DNA of 64,000 nt from Bacteroidaceae bacterium (GTDB lineage: Bacteria > Bacteroidota > Bacteroidia > Bacteroidales > Bacteroidaceae), in contig JAFSNB010000002.1 of the NCBI GenBank assembly GCA_017447625.1, forward strand, positions 1-64,000, in the 5' to 3' direction. The notes below the pieces were generated by a model that did not search any database, had not been told where the DNA came from, and saw only the letters and a list, made by a program, of their open reading frames with translations. A program made the translations under genes and the position numbers. Below, piece by piece: positions 44,297-52,353 of this stretch. Each line of letters opens with the position of its first letter. Position 1 is the stretch's first letter.

Positions 44297-45520
44297 TTAT
44301 TTGAAGAAAGATGTTAGCTTCTTGCTGTTATTCTCCATGTCGAGCATGAAGTCAAACATGAACTCTCCAAAGGTCAGTTCCATGTCGCCAGCATATCTGT
44401 ACAGATATTTCAACTTAGATGGATTAACCTTCGCAAAATGAGCCAGTCCGTCATGCATGGGAAGACCGAAAAACATTTGCTCTGGCTGCATATAGCGCAT
44501 CAGATAGGGCGAGTGACTCGTCATCAGTATTTTGGTATTTGATGCATATGCCTGTATGGTAAGAAGAAGATTCTCCATCAGCTTTGGATGGACGGAGTTT
44601 TCTGGTTCCTCGACCATAATCATTGGTATGTCTTGCTTCTGAGCAGCCATACACAATGTGAATAAGAAGATCATACGCTTGCTACCGCTTGACAACAACC
44701 GGATACTGGTGGGCTGTGAATTAAATTCCTCCTGTATTCTTATATCATAGACTTTGCTGCGTCCGTCACTCAATGTTATTTCATCTGGTTCGAATGACAC
44801 CACGCCAGAAATCAGCTGCTTAATACCATCTGACAAGATGCTGAAACTATCAGCATCCGTCTCCTTCATCCGATAGATATATTCGCTTAGAGTCATGCCA
44901 CCGAGCATGGCGATTCCGTTGCCCCCGTCTATGGAGAAGTATGATTCGGGGTTATCCAAAGTCTGCAGGTTCGGGATGCTTATGCTACATATTTCCTTGG
45001 CTAAGTCCGACAGAAACAATCCACCGTTGGCTATCATTGGCAAGGATAGTTGTTTAGGGGTGGCGGCAAAAGGTTTGTTACAGCGCCCCATAGCCGACGG
45101 AACGATCATAGAGTAGTAGCCGTCCTGTCTGTTTATCATTTGTCGATAGCGTTGCTCACCCTCGGTCTTAATCTTTAACCACTCCGAAAGCACATAGCCA
45201 GGAATCGCGCCCTCTGCCCATTGGCATTCATAGCCATACTGCACGAGTTCTGTACGTCCATCACGCTGTAATCTGCCAAGAATCTCAAAGTGGAACTTCT
45301 TTTCCTTGATGGAGACATTAATGGGGAGAAAGCGGCTTTGAAGCATCTGACCTTTTGTTTCTTCATTAGCATTCAGATACATCAAACCAAAACTGATGGC
45401 ACTGAGAACGTTACTCTTGCCATAACCGTTAGGGGCGATGAGGGCATTTATCTCTCCTACATCTAAACGTATATGCTCAATGTTTGAAAATCCCTCAATG
45501 ATAAAACTGTCTATAATCAT
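44297..45520 (-). CDS. AAA family ATPase (AAA_21/OLD-like)
   Basis: 407 residues from ATG 45520 (MIIDSFIIEGFSNIEHI); the ORF extends to 45619 but that part is a promoter with repeats. Walker A is APNGYGKSN (29-37), the ABC-like signature LLSSGSKRMIFLFTL, Walker B MIMVEEPENSVHP and the switch His MTSHSPYLM. Such single-subunit ATPases are related to OLD/RecF-type proteins and are often found in defence or mobile loci. No nuclease (TOPRIM) domain is seen and no partner gene is adjacent. It may have a regulatory circuit of its own, given the duplicated operator-like repeat. Function unknown. Confidence 0.85.
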   Translation of the reverse strand: MIIDSFIIEGFSNIEHIRLDVGEINALIAPNGYGKSNVLSAISFGLMYLNANEETKGQMLQSRFLPINVSIKEKKFHFEILGRLQRDGRTELVQYGYECQWAEGAIPGYVLSEWLKIKTEGEQRYRQMINRQDGYYSMIVPSAMGRCNKPFAATPKQLSLPMIANGGLFLSDLAKEICSISIPNLQTLDNPESYFSIDGGNGIAMLGGMTLSEYIYRMKETDADSFSILSDGIKQLISGVVSFEPDEITLSDGRSKVYDIRIQEEFNSQPTSIRLLSSGSKRMIFLFTLCMAAQKQDIPMIMVEEPENSVHPKLMENLLLTIQAYASNTKILMTSHSPYLMRYMQPEQMFFGLPMHDGLAHFAKVNPSKLKYLYRYAGDMELTFGEFMFDFMLDMENNSKKLTSFFK

Positions 45521-45611
45521 AACTCGTGCAAATATTTTTGCGTCAGTATCACTTAAATCTGTTGCAAATATACTAAATAAAAGCAACTCGTGCAAATATT
45601 TTTGCGCCAGT
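45521..45611 (-). promoter_or_regulatory. AAA ATPase promoter flanked by a duplicated 27-bp operator-like repeat
   Basis: Two copies of a 27-base sequence containing GCAAAAATATTTGC (minus strand) lie at 45521-45547 and 45585-45611, one base different. On the minus strand TTTG (45593-45596, in the upstream copy), 20 bases, TATATTTG (45565-45572) form a Bacteroidota promoter between them. The downstream copy touches the start codon. The core is a near-palindrome, as expected for a repressor site. Confidence 0.65.
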
Positions 45612-45953
45612 TGGGTCAATTTTTAATTATTTTTATCGCTATATACCCTAAAGCAGAGCAATATGTGACAATTTTCAGACTCATTATAAACATCTGAACG
45701 GATTCTGAGCAACAGATTATAGTCTATAAATTCAAAAGAAACCGTCCAATCCCAGTTATTGTGCATTGATCCCACATATTATCAGTCGCTATAATCGCTC
45801 AAAAAATCTTGTTTTATCCACGAATAACAGCCAAAAACGGGGCTCAACTGCGTGATTGTTTCGTGATGCACCCGTTATTTAAAAGTGGCTTGCCCTCCGA
45901 TTCGTAACGGGGTTCCTTTGCAGCACGATTCCACTAAAGGGTCGTGTTGTAAA

Positions 45954-46064
45954 ATGACAAATAATCAAATCACGTTCAATGACCTTCCGCAGGTCGTTGC
46001 CGAACTTCGGGATGAAGTGTCGGGCATGAAGGCGTTACTGCTGAACGTTTTCGTTAAGCCATGA
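45954..46064 (+). pseudogene. Excisionase/HTH-like gene, N-terminal fragment
   Basis: 36 residues, MTNNQITFNDLPQVVAELRDEVSGM..., match the start of small helix-turn-helix (excisionase-like) proteins of Bacteroidales mobile elements, which are about 90-130 residues. The frame stops before the DNA-binding part. The upstream TTGC, 19 bases, TTCCTTTG is promoter-like. 45612-45953 shows no gene. Taken as a remnant of an integrated element. Confidence 0.5.
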
Positions 46065-46222
46065 GCAGAGAAAACTTGTTTGCTATGCCATGGCGAGAAA
46101 ACGAAGGATGGAATCCAACCTACAGAACAGACCAACTCAGCAGAGAGAGAACAGACACCGCCCTGTCACACCAGAGCAGCGTGCCGAGAAATCGGCTTGC
46201 CGATGCCACATTTTTCAAGTAG
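46061..46222 (+). CDS. Short ORF after the HTH fragment, unknown
   Basis: 53 residues (MSRENLFAMPWRENEGWNP...), overlapping the preceding stop by ATGA, so coupled translation is possible. No family is recognised. Basic and polar, without hydrophobic segments. It may be chance in decayed mobile DNA; the coupling is the only argument for it. Confidence 0.25.
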   Translation: MSRENLFAMPWRENEGWNPTYRTDQLSRERTDTALSHQSSVPRNRLADATFFK

Positions 46223-46339
46223 TGGGTAGCCTAATACCCCATCTCCACGTCGTTTGATTGGAGGATTCCACTTCAAGGCAAGCCTGTCGTAGATGCTATT
46301 TCTTGATAGCTCTGCGAACACAAACAACTCTGTATATTA

Positions 46340-46516
46340 GAGAGAAAGTGTTATCGCAAAAGCAAAGCCCATAGGTTTCCGTACATCTTTAGGAGCATAG
46401 AAGGCGTATGGATTTCCACAAAACTGTTCTACATTGTCGGCTCCCTTTCCCTCCTGTCAATTATAACGATTGTATTGGAGATTGCCTTCTATGTGTATTT
46501 CCATTGGACTCAATAA
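46340..46516 (+). pseudogene. Remnant coding a C-terminal membrane segment
   Basis: An open frame without a clear start ends in KLFYIVGSLSLLSIITIVLE followed by IAFYVYFHWTQ and a stop at 46514. It has one strong membrane helix and reads like the end of a small membrane or mobilisation protein cut at its 5' side. No family can be named. It ends 27 bases before the IS element. Confidence 0.3.
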
Positions 46517-46543
46517 GTATTATCTCGAAGTACTGTGGAAAAA

Positions 46544-48390
46544 GAGGGTGTGTCAAAATAGGCACATCCTCTTTTTTTGCATCCCAATCGCTGCATAGGA
46601 GAGCATTTCTTCCTATGCGGCTATTTTCGTGAAAAGACGCCCTGTGATGCTGATGCGGCGGCATTTGGCCGCATCAATTCTGTATATAGGCTCCAAGATG
46701 TCATTACGATGCTGCTTATTGGGCATTTCTCGCCTTTTTGCAGCCATTTTCTTGATGTCAAAGGCAATGGCGAAGAAGGCAAAGTCCATAGTGACCTTGT
46801 CTTTACCGAAATGGCGGAAGCGTTTGTATTGCATATTGTATTTCATCTGTCCGAATACAGCCTCCGGTTCTGTCGGTCGCCTGGATCTGTGCTCCTGTCC
46901 TCTCTCCGATGTCAGCCTCTCCCTGGCTTTCCGCTTGTATTCCATCAGGCGGTGGTTGACCTCTATCTCCCTGTCACCTCGTTTTTTCTTGTAGCATCCC
47001 CATCTGAGCGGGCATCCCTCGCACCTTTGCTCCCGATAGACGGCACTCTCCGTCCTGTAGCCGCTGCCTGTCTTGTCATGGCGTGTGCCGGCCCTTGTCA
47101 TGTGCTGCCCCATCGGACAGACGAAGTAGTCTTCATCCTGATTATAATACAGGTTCTCGATGCGGAAGATGTCGTTCTTGAAGGCACGTTTCTGCTCCTT
47201 GTGGAAGTAGTTGTACTTGACGTATGCCTCTGTGCCGTTGGCCTCCATGTATGCATAGTTCTCCTCGCTACCGTAGCCTGCATCGGCACAGACCTCCTTG
47301 GGCTGGCGGTCATAACGCATAGAGAATGAGGAGAGGAAGGGAATCATTGTAAGCGTGTCGGTTGGATTGGGGAAGAATCCGAAGTCGGTAATGAACTGGT
47401 TCTCCGTACCTGTCTGCAGGTTGTAGCCGGGCTTGGTCTGCCCGTTGTTCATCGCATCCTCCTTCATGCGCATGAAGGTCGCTTCCTTGTCGGTCTTGCT
47501 GTAGGAGTTGCGCTCTCCCAGCGTCTCCAAGTGGCTGTTATATTCTGAGAGCTTGTCTGCCATCTCCTCCAGATGCCTTACTTGTTTTTGCTTCTTCCGC
47601 AATGCCTTCTTTCCTTCCTTACTTTTAGAAGCAGGCTGTTCCGCCAGGGCATCACGCAGCTCTGTGGCAATCTCCGTCAGCGTCTCAGGAGTGAAACTGA
47701 CCGCCTCCTCCTCCGCCTTATCCTGTGCAATGGCATCATCCACCTGTGAGAGCAATACACGTATCTTCTCCAGCAGCTTCGCGCGGTTCTTCTCCACTGT
47801 CTTGCGCCAGACAAAAGTGTACTTGTTTGCCTTAGACTCAATCTTGGTCCCATCTATGTATTCCACGTCAAGTGTTACCAGCCCCTTTGCATTAAGTAAA
47901 AGGACCAGCTGGGTGAACACGTTGTTAATCTCATGCTTGACACGATTGCGGAAGCGGTTGATGGTGATGAAGTCCGGCTGCTCATAGCCAGCCAGCCAAA
48001 TGAAATGGACGTCGCGCTTCAGGCTCCGCTCTATCTTACGACAGGAGTAGATGTTGTTCATATAGGCGTAGATGATGACCTTAAGGAGCATCTTAGGATC
48101 ATACGGACTGCGGCCACGCTCCTTGTAGAGCTTGCGGAAACTACTCAGATCAAGGCTCTCTACAATGCCGCTGACAAGGCGGACGGGATCCTCTTCCGCA
48201 ATATCTTTGTCGATTCTTTGCGGAAAAAGCACCATTTGGTTTGGTGAATACGGACGAAAGTGGTACTTTTGCATAACTTTTGAATTCTGTCGTAAAGGTA
48301 CAACATTTTTGCGACATAACAAAGCCCTGGCTTGAGAAAGTCGGGGCTTTGCGAAAAAAAAAGAGGATGTGCCTATTTTGACACACCCTC
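46544..48390 (-). mobile_element. IS1182-family insertion sequence
   Basis: About 1847 bases. The first 35 bases (GAGGGTGTGTCAAAATAGGC...) and the complement of the last 35 are identical. Each end can itself fold as a hairpin (GAGGGTGTG with CACATCCTC). One transposase gene fills the inside. No clear target duplication is visible at the flanks (GGAAAAA on the left, CTTAGGT on the right). The element looks intact and therefore recent. Confidence 0.9.
46613..48274 (-). CDS. IS1182-family transposase
   Basis: 553 residues from ATG 48274 (MQKYHFRPYSPNQMVLFPQ); an upstream in-frame ATG at 48322 is less likely. A DUF772 N-terminal domain (IDKDIAEEDPVRLVSGIV, GRSPYDPKMLLKVIIYAYMNNIYSCRKIE) precedes a DDE domain: Asp in VEYIDGTKIESKANKYTF, Asp in VCADAGYGSEENYAYM and Glu in RPTEPEAVFGQMKYN. 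A Cys-rich part (CPMGQH, CEGCPLRWGCYKK) lies before the last acidic residue. No frameshift or stop, so probably active. Confidence 0.93.
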   Translation of the reverse strand: MQKYHFRPYSPNQMVLFPQRIDKDIAEEDPVRLVSGIVESLDLSSFRKLYKERGRSPYDPKMLLKVIIYAYMNNIYSCRKIERSLKRDVHFIWLAGYEQPDFITINRFRNRVKHEINNVFTQLVLLLNAKGLVTLDVEYIDGTKIESKANKYTFVWRKTVEKNRAKLLEKIRVLLSQVDDAIAQDKAEEEAVSFTPETLTEIATELRDALAEQPASKSKEGKKALRKKQKQVRHLEEMADKLSEYNSHLETLGERNSYSKTDKEATFMRMKEDAMNNGQTKPGYNLQTGTENQFITDFGFFPNPTDTLTMIPFLSSFSMRYDRQPKEVCADAGYGSEENYAYMEANGTEAYVKYNYFHKEQKRAFKNDIFRIENLYYNQDEDYFVCPMGQHMTRAGTRHDKTGSGYRTESAVYREQRCEGCPLRWGCYKKKRGDREIEVNHRLMEYKRKARERLTSERGQEHRSRRPTEPEAVFGQMKYNMQYKRFRHFGKDKVTMDFAFFAIAFDIKKMAAKRREMPNKQHRNDILEPIYRIDAAKCRRISITGRLFTKIAA

Positions 48391-48481
48391 CTTAGGTGCC
48401 TATAGGACTTTTGAACAAAAATTACTTTGTTTGTTTAACTGATCTTCTTTTATTTACTATTTACTAACTGTTTTAACTGTC

Positions 48482-48670
48482 TTATAACTTAAACGTTGCC
48501 CTGAGCAGGGCGGTGCGGCCGCAGAGGGTGTAGTCGTAGGTGTAGGTGTTGATGCCGTTGAAGATGGTGTAGGCGTAGTGGCGCTGGTTCAGGAGGTTGT
48601 CGAGTTCGAGGCGGAGGACGAGGCGCTTCCATTTGTACTGGGCGGAGGCGAAGGACACATCATAGAAACA
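48482..48670 (-). pseudogene. TonB-dependent receptor, C-terminal fragment
   Basis: About 62 residues, FYDVSFASAQYKWKRLVLRLELDNLLNQRHYAYTIFNGINTYTYDYTL...LLRATFKL, are the last strands of an outer-membrane TonB-dependent receptor, with the usual DNLLNQRHY turn and terminal aromatic. The frame continues upstream to an ATG at 48769, but those residues do not fit. The remaining 700 or more residues of the receptor are missing. It lies about 90 bases from the IS end and directly downstream of the ECF operon, so it may once have been that operon's target receptor. Confidence 0.7.
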
Positions 48671-48819
48671 ACGTGTTTTATTGGTGTAGGTTTTTTTCAG
48701 TGTGAGCCACTGATCCGACTTTTGGATAAAATTGTTGCAAAAGTTACGAAAAAAGGGAGGAAGTTCCAAACTTCCTGCCCTGTTTTTTTCGATACACCGT
48801 ATAGCTTATGGTGATTGTT

Positions 48820-49680
48820 TCAGAAGGCAGCAGGGGCCTGCCAATTGGCAATAGGCACATCAGTGCCAAAGAGCTTCTGGAAAACCTGGGGCATACCAGA
48901 GCGTTTCCAAAGTTCCTCGACAATGGTGCCGTCACCGCGATCGAATTTTAGGACGAACGAGTCGGCGTTCCGCCATGTGATGGCACACTCATTGTTGTCA
49001 CCCTCCTTGATGCTAACTTCGCCCTTAACAACGAGTGGCTTGTAGTAGACGGTGGCACCGTTGAGACGGTCGCCCTGACAGAAAAGGAAGGTGACGTCCT
49101 TCTCGCCGTAGACCTTGAAGAGGTCGGAGTTGGGCTTCATCAGCATGCGCTCGCCGTCCATCGTAGTGTAGTTGCCCATCATACGCCAGCAGCCGGCAAA
49201 GCGGTGCTTGGGTTGCTGGTGTTTCATCTCAAGCATTTCAATGGAGCGTTGCATCTGCTGCTCCATGTCACGGCGGTCATAGTACTCGATGATAAACTCG
49301 TTCATCGGGAACACCTTGCCTTCGTTGGGCCGCACGGTGTTGTACCATTTCAACGTGAAGTGTTCGCTGTCTGAGTCGTAGATACGGGTGCCATAACCAT
49401 CCTGTCCCACAGCTATGTTGCCGGTGAAATTGTAGGGGTGTGGCTCGTCCATTCGCATGACGTAGACATAGTCCATCGGTGTGTTCTTCATCACCATCAG
49501 GGTCATGGGAACGTAGTCGGTACTGTATTTGTACTGCGTCATCTCGGGCAAGTGGTCTGGCTGTCCGTTCTCGTAGCCAAGACGCTGTAGTTTGTAGAGT
49601 CCGCGAGGGTTTTCGCTCTGAGCGAGAGTGCTTGCCGTAGCTATCGCTAAGCAAGCGATGAGGGTTGATAATCTTTTCAT
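48820..49680 (-). CDS. Secreted protein of unknown function (DUF4488-like)
   Basis: 286 residues with a signal peptide cut after ASTLAQ. Two similar halves are visible: NPRGLYKLQRLGY and, later, RFAGCWRMMGNYT, each opening a lipocalin-like strand set (about 25-140 and 160-280). This resembles the DUF4488 proteins of Bacteroidales, though the match is from pattern only. Last intact gene of the ECF sigma operon, 18 bases after the preceding gene. No catalytic motif. Confidence 0.55.
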   Translation of the reverse strand: MKRLSTLIACLAIATASTLAQSENPRGLYKLQRLGYENGQPDHLPEMTQYKYSTDYVPMTLMVMKNTPMDYVYVMRMDEPHPYNFTGNIAVGQDGYGTRIYDSDSEHFTLKWYNTVRPNEGKVFPMNEFIIEYYDRRDMEQQMQRSIEMLEMKHQQPKHRFAGCWRMMGNYTTMDGERMLMKPNSDLFKVYGEKDVTFLFCQGDRLNGATVYYKPLVVKGEVSIKEGDNNECAITWRNADSFVLKFDRGDGTIVEELWKRSGMPQVFQKLFGTDVPIANWQAPAAF

Positions 49681-49698
49681 TTTGTTGTTTTTATTAAT

Positions 49699-50727
49699 TT
49701 ATTTAATTCGTTGTTTCCAGTTCCTTGGTATCCAATATTCTCCGTCAACATCGAGGCGCAGAATATAGAGTTTGCCATCCTTGTCGAGGTCGGCCATGAG
49801 AAAGGCCGATTCAGCGATGTCGTTGACGCGATACTTGGTGGTGTTCTTAATGCCGCTCAGCTTGAAGTGGCGATTGGTGTACTCCAACACACAACATTGT
49901 GTGGGGTTCGTGTCCAAGTGATGCTTGGCGGCATTGAGCAAACGGTGGTATAAGTCACCGCCATCGTTGACAACGTAGAGTGTGCCCAGCGATTCGCTCT
50001 TGCCCTTCGTCTTCGGCAACAAGTAGTCGGTAAAGTAATAGGTGTCACTAATGAGGATGGGCGCACCAGAGGCATGGGAATAGTGGACAGGGCGACTGTC
50101 AGCGATACCATTGAGCAGACTGTCTAATGGCGAAATGTCGAAGTGATAGTACATGCCCTGTGCCTCGTTCACCTGCGTCGTCATGGCGATGATGTTACCA
50201 CGCCCCTGGACATAGTCAAACATCACGGCTTCGCGAGCACCGAAGTACATCTTGCGGTTATTACCTCCAAGCAGTTCGAAGAAGCGCCTTTCCTGCTGCA
50301 TGTAGGGGTTGGGATAGAGATAGCTATGCGTCTTGCGGAAGTCGCTGTAGTCGTTGGTCCAGCTGCTGGATGGGTCTTCCACGCGAGCCAAGTCCAACAC
50401 ATAGTCATCCTTTATGCCGTAGCCGCGCATGGCGATGCTGTAGGTGATGGTGTCGTTGCCGTTACGGTGGCTCTCATAGCGGTAGGACTCCACGGCGTAA
50501 CGGGCCATGCGGTCAAGTACCGTACAGATGCTATCTGCCATGGAAAGGTCGTTGTCGAAAGTCACATTATAGCGGCGTGACAGGTGAAATTTGTCGTTGA
50601 TGCGTGACACCGACATCCTGACGCCCCGTTCTGCCAAGTGCTTCATCAGGTCATCCAATTGTGCGTCTTGTGCCGCAACGCCTATTGCGCAGCTGACAAG
50701 CAGGATAAAACTCAGTATTCGTCTCAT
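49699..50727 (-). CDS. Secreted protein of unknown function in the ECF operon
   Basis: 342 residues with a signal peptide cut after AIGVAAQ. No family is recognised. The front part (LDDLMKHLAERGVRMSVSRINDKFHLSRRY) looks helical and the rest mixed. The central EAVMFDYVQGRGNIIAMTTQVNEAQ and the end SAFLMADLDKDGKLYILRLDVDGEYWIPRNWK show no active-site pattern. It starts 4 bases after the anti-sigma gene, so it is surely co-expressed, and is likely a periplasmic effector or sensor of that system. Confidence 0.6.
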   Translation of the reverse strand: MRRILSFILLVSCAIGVAAQDAQLDDLMKHLAERGVRMSVSRINDKFHLSRRYNVTFDNDLSMADSICTVLDRMARYAVESYRYESHRNGNDTITYSIAMRGYGIKDDYVLDLARVEDPSSSWTNDYSDFRKTHSYLYPNPYMQQERRFFELLGGNNRKMYFGAREAVMFDYVQGRGNIIAMTTQVNEAQGMYYHFDISPLDSLLNGIADSRPVHYSHASGAPILISDTYYFTDYLLPKTKGKSESLGTLYVVNDGGDLYHRLLNAAKHHLDTNPTQCCVLEYTNRHFKLSGIKNTTKYRVNDIAESAFLMADLDKDGKLYILRLDVDGEYWIPRNWKQRIK

Positions 50728-50731
50728 AACC

Positions 50732-51301
50732 TTAATTTGTTTCTAATAATTCCTGATTCATAATTGCCATCGCCAGGCGCAGGTCTTCTCCCTGCTGCTG
50801 CACCGCCTCCATGTCGATGTCGAGTAGAGACGGTTCGGATGGTTCATCGGCTACGGCAACAAGCCGCTCCACCTTTTTCACAGTCCTCTTTCTTTTGGAT
50901 TTCTGTGGTTCCGATTTCTGCTCAACCTCCGTATCCATTTCAGGCAGTTCCACATTGGTCAGTTCAGCCTTTGGCGTAACTACTGCCACTGGCTTCGCTG
51001 CCCCGGCCGGGATGTCTGCCTTCGGCCTCAATAATCTGAGAAAATACCAACTAAGACCGAAAATCACCAACACCGAAGCAGCAACGGAAAGCCAACGCTT
51101 CATGGGCACTATTTTAGCATGATGATTAGAAGAGGCGGCCTGCTGACGGAATCCTCGGAACATCACAGCGTATGCTTCCCACTCTGCGGGCAAATCTACT
51201 GCCTCACAGAAGTAGTCGGTCAATAGCCGCTCTTCCGCCTCCGTTGTCGTACCGGCCATAAACCGGTCGAGCATTCGTTGTATGTCATGTCTGTCTGTCA
51301 T
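50732..51301 (-). CDS. Anti-sigma factor-like membrane protein
   Basis: 189 residues. The N-terminal cytoplasmic part (IQRMLDRFMAGTTTEAEERLLTDYF) is the usual front of Bacteroidota anti-sigma proteins. One membrane helix follows (about 70-90: WLSVAASVLVIFGLSWYFL), then a periplasmic Pro/Lys-rich stalk (EQKSEPQKSKRKRTVKK) and an acidic end. It overlaps the sigma gene by four bases. It lacks a FecR sensor domain, so the signal must reach it in another way, perhaps through the two secreted proteins coded after it. Confidence 0.75.
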   Translation of the reverse strand: MTDRHDIQRMLDRFMAGTTTEAEERLLTDYFCEAVDLPAEWEAYAVMFRGFRQQAASSNHHAKIVPMKRWLSVAASVLVIFGLSWYFLRLLRPKADIPAGAAKPVAVVTPKAELTNVELPEMDTEVEQKSEPQKSKRKRTVKKVERLVAVADEPSEPSLLDIDMEAVQQQGEDLRLAMAIMNQELLETN

Positions 51302-51801
51302 CTTATCTGCTGATTGATTAGTTCCACCATTCTTGTTCGTGCTTTCGAAAGCAGTCCGCGCACAGACGATTCTGATGTGCCGAGCACTGCGGCAATCTCT
51401 GCGAAACTCATGTCCTCAATATTGCGCATCTGGAGCACTCGTCGCCACACTATGGGCAGCTGCTGCAAGGCTTGGCTGAAAGCAGAGTCGGCATCAGAAG
51501 CCTCCATACGGCGCAGCGGTGTTTCGCTTGTCTCGCAGTCGTGTCGACTGAGCAACCTCAGAATAGGCCATCGTCGCTTCTGACGGAGGCGGTTTTGTGC
51601 CAAATTCCGTGCCGTCACAGCGGCAAAGGCTTTCGCTCGCCTTGCGTCATCGTCTAACCTTTCGACATTCTCCCACATCCTAAGCATCGTTTCCTGTGCC
51701 ACGTCCTCAGCCTCCTCACAGTCATCAAGAATGGCAAGCGCTGCACCTACGGCAGCGCACCGCAAGTCTGGTACCAAGGATATGAAATCTTGTTTGTTCA
51801 T
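51298..51801 (-). CDS. ECF-type RNA polymerase sigma factor
   Basis: 167 residues. Region 2 is CEEAEDVAQETMLRMWENVERLDDDARRAKAFAAVTARNLAQNRLR and region 4 is LPIVWRRVLQMRNIEDMSFAEIAAVLGTSESSVRGLLSKARTRMVELI, with the helix-turn-helix near the end. First gene of a four-gene operon with its anti-sigma factor. Its targets are unknown; the truncated receptor at the end of the operon suggests an earlier link to TonB-dependent uptake. Confidence 0.93.
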   Translation of the reverse strand: MNKQDFISLVPDLRCAAVGAALAILDDCEEAEDVAQETMLRMWENVERLDDDARRAKAFAAVTARNLAQNRLRQKRRWPILRLLSRHDCETSETPLRRMEASDADSAFSQALQQLPIVWRRVLQMRNIEDMSFAEIAAVLGTSESSVRGLLSKARTRMVELINQQIR

Positions 51802-52047
51802 CTGTTACTTTCGTGACCTTCTACTCTATTATACACCAAAAGCGAGAAAATGCTACGCTAAATGGCAACTTTTTTCATTGCATCTGCTTTTTTTCTTTGC
51901 ATGTGAATGATTAGCCATTGTTTTTGCGCCAATCCCCCACCGTATTCTTTTGTTTCTTATGTCGTTCCCTATATCAGCCAATCCGATCATGTGCTTATTC
52001 CTCTATTTGCTTACAGCTCCACACCTTCGCTCTCTGTCTGTATGCTC

Positions 52048-52209
52048 TTACACTCCATCATGCACATCTCTCCATGCACTCCCGTAGGTGATCAGCTTGC
52101 CACTTCGCTCGTCGAAGAACTCTAGGTCCATTTTCTCCTTGTAGAATTGAAGTGCTTGTTTGGTATCATATTCGCCAATTTCCTGATTCGTGGGTACAAA
52201 GGTAGTCAT
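52048..52209 (-). CDS. Short ORF, unknown
   Basis: 53 residues (MTTFVPTNQEIGEYDTKQ...), ending with a plain stop at 52048. It reads like the front of a larger protein but no family is recognised. TACCTTTG falls in codons 3-5, so a shorter start is possible. The rest of 51802-52320 holds no gene that can be supported. Confidence 0.3.
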   Translation of the reverse strand: MTTFVPTNQEIGEYDTKQALQFYKEKMDLEFFDERSGKLITYGSAWRDVHDGV

Positions 52210-52320
52210 TTCTCAGCACAAATCGTTTCTTTTTGTTATACCACAGCCTTGTTTTAGACTAAATTTGCTTAAATTATTCGTGAAACGCTAAATAAATGCT
52301 CGCCTTTCGATAAAAATGAG

Positions 52321-52328
52321 TACCTTTG
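52321..52328 (+). promoter_or_regulatory. Promoter -7 element before the AlbA-type gene
   Basis: TACCTTTG fits TAnnTTTG and lies 26 bases before the start codon; the -33 part is weak. Confidence 0.45.
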
Positions 52329-52353
52329 CAAGGTAAAAGAGAATTCATATAAA

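Noticed and set aside
44297-45619. The longer 440-residue form of the AAA ATPase
   Set aside because: The additional 33 residues are coded by the promoter and its duplicated repeat, and the conserved N-terminus MIIDSFIIEGF begins at 45520.
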